Positions 59,823-64,000 of a DNA stretch of 64,000 bases are shown piece by piece. The stretch covers positions 123,072,148 through 123,136,147 of the forward strand of contig CM071598.1 of NCBI GenBank assembly GCA_036435485.1, read 5' to 3'. How positions within the stretch are numbered: position 1 is the stretch's first letter; the number at the start of each line of letters is the position of its first letter. Below the pieces are notes generated by a model. The model made no database searches and was not told the origin of the DNA. It was given only the letters and a program-made list of their open reading frames with translations. This DNA comes from Saposhnikovia divaricata (taxonomy: Eukaryota; Streptophyta; Magnoliopsida; Apiales; Apiaceae). A program made the translations under genes and the position numbers.

Positions 59823-62800
59823 GACTATAATGAGCAAGAAGATTCCCAGTATGGAGCAGAGGATGAACCCCTGTACTCTGAAGAATTTGAAAGGGAAATA
59901 GAGGGTGGAGAAACTGAAGTAGAACAGGAAGGGGAGAACCAGGGCGGAAACCCCATGGGCCAGTTTATGGATCTACTTAGGCAGAATTTGAACCAATACC
60001 CCCAACCACCACCAAGCAACAACACTTCAGTGGCAAATTCCTTTAGGGCCTTTAAGTCCCTTAAGCCCCCAGAGTTCCACGGATCGGCTGATCCCGTTGA
60101 GGCGAGGGCCTGGATCAAAGAAATGGAAAAGTCTTTTGAGATTCTGAGTATCAATGAGGCTCAGAAGACTGTTTTTGCTACTTACCTACTAAAGGGAGAG
60201 GCCAATTATTGGTGGGAAGCCAAGAAAAACATGGAGACCGATGCTGTCATAGCCTGGGAAAGGTTCAAACAATTATTCCTGGAAAAGTACTTCCCGAAGT
60301 TCATGAAAACCCAGATGGAACTTAAGTTCTTGGAACTGAAACAGAACAATATGTCAGTGGCTGACTATGAGGCTAAATTTACTGAGCTATCAAGATTTGT
60401 GCCAGAGTTTGTAGACACAGAAGAGAAGAAAGCTAACAGGTTTCAACAAGGGCTGAAACAGTGGATCCAGAATAGGGTGGCTGTTTTAGAGATTACAGAT
60501 TATGCCACCTTGGTGCAGAAGGCAACCATTGTGGAGGCTGGTAGTGATCAGATGCAGAGAGAGAGAGAGAAAGGGGGGATAAAGAGAAAGCATGTTAGTA
60601 TGGGCGGAAGATCCGCTGGAGGAAAACCCCCAACCAAGTTTAATCGAGGAGCGGTTTCCCTACCAGGGAGGAGTGTAGGGTTTAAACCATCTGCGAGTGT
60701 GAGTGTGAGCCAGGGCGGCCACCAATCAGGAATGTCCCGTTCCAACCCTTCTCGACCTCCATTGCCATTGTGTGCTACTTGTGGGAAGAGGCACTCCGGG
60801 GTGTGCAACCTGAAGCAGATAAACTGTTATAAGTGTGGGCGAGCTGGGCATTATGCCACCTCTTGCACCACGGTCATCCCTAACAGCACAACCTGTTTCC
60901 AGTGTGGACAGCGAGGGCACATGAGGAAGGATTGCCCACAGAACAAACCAGCAGCATCAGGAGCAAGCAAGGTTGCCTCAAATAGGCCACCAACTGCTAG
61001 GACTTTCAATATGTCAGTACAAGATGCCGTGAGGGACACAGATGTGATAGCAGGTACTTTTTCTCTTAATTCAGTCAGTGCAAATGTCTTATTTGATTCA
61101 GGAGCAACTAAGTCTTTTATATCTAGAGATTTTGCGCATAAGTTGAAACTTAAAACCCAGCAACTAAGAGATTCCTTACAAGTAGAAATAGCTAATCAGG
61201 AAATCGTACCGGTTAATCAAATTCACCCCGATTGTAAGCTAGAAATAGGAGGACGATCCTTCTATGTCGATTTAATTCCTTTTAAGCTAGGGGAATTCGA
61301 TGTCATTTTGGGTATGGATTGGTTGTCTCGCAATGATGCGCAGATAGATTGTAAAGGGAAAAGGGTTAAGTTGAAAACCCCAGGGAAGAAAGAAATAGTG
61401 TTTAAAGGGATGCGACAGACCCAGAAAATTCTGACCATGGCGCAAACCAAGAGATTGTTACGAAAAGGGAATGAGGCTTATTTAGCCTACGTTATAGATA
61501 CTCAGAAGGAAGTGCCAAGATTGCAGGACATTCTGGTAGTTAATGAGTTCGAGGACGTGTTCCCACAAGATCTTCCTGGACTACCACCTGATAGGGTAAT
61601 TGAGTTTGCCATCGAATTAGCCCCGGGGACGGCGCCAGTTTCGAAGGCCCCGTACCGACTAGCCCCAGTAGAAATGAAGGAGCTAGCTAAACAATTACAG
61701 GAATTGTTGGATAAGGGCATGATAAGGCCCAGTGTGTCGCCTTGGGGCGCACCAGTGTTGTTTGTTAAGAAAAAGGATGGAAGTATGAGGTTATGCATCG
61801 ACTACAGAGAATTGAACAAGCTAACCATAAAGAATAAGTATCCATTGCCCAGGATAGACGATTTGTTTGACCAGCTAAGAGGAGCTGAATACTTCTCTAA
61901 GATTGATTTGAGAACGGGATATCACCAACTGAAGATCAAACCTGAAGATATCCCGAAGACTGCATTCCGCACCAGATATGGACATTATGAGTTCTTAGTT
62001 ATGTCATTTGGATTGACCAACGCCCCAGCAGCCTTCATGGACCTAATGAATAGAGTGTTCAAGGAATATTTGGACCAATTCGTGATAGTTTTCATTGATG
62101 ATATTCTCATCTACTCAAAGACAGAGGCAGAACACGCTGAACATTTAAGGATAACCTTAGAAATACTCAGGAAAGAGCAGTTATATGCCAAGTTCTCCAA
62201 GTGTGAGTTTTGGAAAAATGAGGTACAATTATTAGGGCACGTGATCAATAGAGAAGGAGTGTTGGTTGACCCCTCCAAGATAGAAGCAGTTTCAAACTGG
62301 GAACGGCCAACTACTCCAACCGAGGTGAGGAGTTTCATTGGACTGGCCGGATATTACAGGAGATTTGTCCAAGACTTTGCGAAACTCGCAGCTCCATTAA
62401 CTCGACTTACCCGTAAAACCGAGAAATTTGAATGGACTGAGAAATGCGAGAAGAGTTTCCAAGAGTTAAAGAAGAGGCTGGTGACAGCCCCAGTGCTGGC
62501 ATTACCTGATGGAAAAGGAGATTTCGTGATTTACAGTGATGCTTCGCATAAAGGACTGGGATGCGTGCTTATGCAGCACGGCAAGGTAATAGCATATGCG
62601 TCTAGGCAATTGAAGGATTATGAAGTCAGATATCCCACGCATGATCTAGAACTAGCAGCCATAGTCTTCGCCTTAAAGATTTGGAGACACTACCTGTATG
62701 GGGAAAAATGCGAGATTTACACAGATCATAAGAGCCTCAAATACATTTTCACTCAGAAAGAGCTTAACATGCGCCAGAGGAGGTGGTTAGAGTTAATCAA

Positions 62801-64000
62801 GGATTACGACTGTGAAATTCGATATCACCCGGGTAAAGCCAATGTGGTGGCTGACGCCCTTAGTCGGAAAGAGAAGCTCAAGATGATAACTTCAGAGAAA
62901 GAGCTAGTGAAGGATTTTGAGAAGTTGGAAATCGAGGTTAAGTTACCTGAAGAGGGCCAAGAAAAGTTGATGGAAATTAGAATCCAACCTCCATTGCTAG
63001 AAAAGATTAGACTGTGCCAGGAACGGATGATGGAGGAAGAAAAGAACTCCACAGAAGAGCTAATGACCGGGGAGGAAATTAAGTGCGAAAGAGACAAGGA
63101 AGGGATCATGAGGTACACGTACAGGATATGGATCCCAAATGTTCAGGAGCTCAAGGATGAGATTTTAAATAAGGCACACAACTCAAGATACTCAGTGCAC
63201 CCCGGTAGCACTAAAATGTATAGGGACTTGAAGGAGTATTACTGGTGGCCCAATATGAAAAAGGACGTAGCAGAGTGGGTAAGCAGATGCTTGACCTGCC
63301 AACGAGTGAAGGCAGAGCACCAAAGACCCAGCGGACTTCTACATCCCTTAGAGATTCCAGAATGGAAATGGGAACATATAGCCATGGATTTCGTAGTAGG
63401 TTTACCCAGGACCAAGGCTAATCATGACACCATATGGGTAATTGTAGATCGACTGACGAAATCGGCTCACTTTCTCCCGATCAACGAAAGGTACACGGTC
63501 GATAGACTAGTGGACATCTACTTAAAAGAGATAGTGGCGCGACATGGAGTCCCAGTCGCAATAGTATCCGATCGAGATCCTAGATTTAACTCCAGGTTTT
63601 GGAGAAGTTTTCAAGAATGTGTAGGGACCCGGCTGAACATGAGCACGGCCTACCACCCCCAGACAGATGGGCAAAGTGAAAGGACCATCCAGACACTAGA
63701 GGATATGTTGAGAGTCTGCGCGATAGACTTCAAGGGGAGTTGGGATGATCACTTGCCATTGGTTGAGTTCTCCTATAATAACAGTTATCATTCAAGCATT
63801 GGGATGCCACCTTATGAGGCCCTTTATGGAAGAAAATGTCGATCTCCCTTGTATTGGGATGAAGTTGGAGAGCGGAAGATGCTCGGGCCCGAAGTGGTCC
63901 AACGAACTAAAGATGCAGTAGATCTAATCAGAGGACGGTTGGTAGCAGCCCAGGATCGACAAAAGAAATATGCCGACTTAGCTCGGAAAGGCAAGGAATA
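59823..64000 (+). CDS. Gag-Pol polyprotein, open to the window edge (partial)
   Basis: About 1392 codons without a stop. Acidic segment, then the Gag capsid domain (about 60090-60430; NYWWEAKKNM, LFLEKYFPKFMKTQMELK), CCHC knuckles at about 60826 (CYKCGRAGHYATSC) and 60896 (CFQCGQRGHMRKDC) and protease DSGA near 61097. RT follows with FIDD near 62093, RNase H with DAS near 62539 and the integrase HHCC region near 63180-63300. Catalytic Asp codons are at 63387 and 63570 and the Glu codon at 63678 (D60D35E). The integrase C-terminus and any chromodomain lie beyond 64000. All visible catalytic residues are present, so only the N-terminal break noted at 59799-59822 appears disabling. Confidence 0.93.

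Larger units (their letters stand above)
53708..64000 (+). mobile_element. Ty3/gypsy chromovirus, Tekay/Del type, 3' part outside the window
   Basis: It has a 4537 bp 5' LTR, PBS, leader frame, gag start and a long gag-pol frame that is still open at 64000. Its Gag-Pol is clearly related to that of 21107-33780 (same domain order, same D60D35E spacing). Its LTR belongs with X and with the solo LTR at 3503. Left target-duplication candidate: ATTAG (53703-53707). It inserted in the AT-rich element. Confidence 0.92.

Overview
This is plant nuclear DNA, most likely from a eudicot with a large, repeat-rich genome. I found no rRNA, tRNA or host protein-coding gene. Almost all of the 64 kb is nested LTR retrotransposons (Ty3/gypsy of the Tat and Tekay/Del lineages, Ty1/copia of the SIRE type), with a few DNA transposons (Helitron, hAT) in an AT-rich stretch. 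The species cannot be named from this evidence.

Layout. 1-~8450: the 5' part of a minus-strand Tat-lineage Ty3 element, cut by the window edge. Its pol frame is open, its gag is broken, and a 4.2 kb solo LTR (3503-7684, TSD GACGT) sits eight codons into gag. ~8450-13700: AT-rich filler with a small Helitron (~9725-10047), a reversed Helitron end (10095), a complete non-autonomous hAT element (11734-12389, 8 bp TSD) and diverged repeats. 13701-14258: a SIRE-like LTR stub with a minisatellite. 14259-~50731: wreckage of two minus-strand Tekay-type elements (X and Y) that appear fused by a deletion. These were later hit by a complete, very young plus-strand Tekay element (21107-33780, TSD ATTTG, two near-identical 3406 bp LTRs, one uninterrupted gag-pol frame) and by a minus-strand SIRE-type copia element (37727-50015, TSD ATACG, many nonsense codons). 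~50732-53707: an AT-rich, internally repetitive element of unknown class inside the X 5' LTR. 53708-64000: a second plus-strand Tekay-type element with a 4.5 kb 5' LTR, a 294-codon leader frame and a gag-pol frame open to the window edge.

How the parts work. Each autonomous element carries its own replication cycle: LTR promoter, tRNA primer site, Gag, protease, reverse transcriptase, RNase H, integrase (with a chromodomain in the Tekay element whose end is visible) and polypurine tract. Only 21107-33780 looks able to supply all of these now.

Most interesting signals: (1) both Tekay elements carry an extra leader frame (acidic and proline-containing, then an Arg-rich coiled coil) that opens at a splice-acceptor-like AG, and both have a second strong acceptor just before the gag ATG, which suggests spliced expression of leader and gag; (2) the young element has non-canonical TA...CA LTR ends; (3) several LTRs share arrays of AATATT-centred dyads downstream of the likely transcription start; (4) the copia element has a decayed repeat-bearing frame between pol and the 3' LTR.
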